From an uncultured Moheibacter sp. (lineage in GTDB: Bacteria > Bacteroidota > Bacteroidia > Flavobacteriales > Weeksellaceae): a stretch of 5,889 nt of DNA. Positions 5,876 through 5,889 of this stretch are shown in pieces. The stretch covers positions 1 through 5,889 of the forward strand of contig CALLXZ010000532.1 of NCBI GenBank assembly GCA_937875605.1, given 5' to 3'. The translations under genes and the position numbers were made by a program. The notes beneath the pieces are model-generated. The model was not told the origin of the DNA, did not search any database, and saw nothing but the letters and a program-made list of their open reading frames with translations. Positions within the stretch are counted from its first letter, which is position 1; the number at the start of each line of letters is the position of its first letter.

Positions 5876-5889
5876 TCTATCTAATTTTC

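Overview
The window looks like chromosomal DNA from a low-GC Bacteroidota member, most likely a flavobacterium of the Chryseobacterium/Weeksellaceae kind. The reasons are AT-rich coding sequence, A-rich leaders with little Shine-Dalgarno signal, TAnnTTTG-type -7 promoter elements, and a DUF4920 lipoprotein typical of this phylum. This is inference from sequence style and remembered families; no search was run.

Layout. Positions 1-448 carry no convincing gene. They hold a hairpin at 290-310, a short start-less open frame on the minus strand, and a good promoter element just before the first gene. Positions 449-1416 (+) encode two lipoproteins whose genes overlap by one base: a DUF4920 protein with a CxxxxCWM motif, and a small protein with a C-terminal CxxCH heme-attachment site resembling a class II cytochrome c. 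The second gene runs 15 bp into the 3' end of a minus-strand NUDIX hydrolase gene (1402-2007). A 43-bp divergent gap separates the NUDIX gene from a small SRPBCC/START-like gene (2051-2446, +).

Positions 2455-5875 are a compact minus-strand series, read from right to left: panB (pantothenate synthesis), an RluA-family pseudouridine synthase, an LpxL/HtrB-type acyltransferase, and a family 2 glycosyltransferase. Spacings are 38 bp, 7 bp and a 4-bp overlap, which suggests one transcript or at least translational coupling at its end. The last two genes probably act together on an envelope lipid or glycolipid. panB and the pseudouridine synthase are housekeeping genes with no obvious functional link to them.

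I do not see a mobile element, CRISPR array, toxin-antitoxin pair, defence system, tRNA or rRNA. The least ordinary part is the paired DUF4920 and heme lipoproteins. The rest looks like an ordinary core-genome region.
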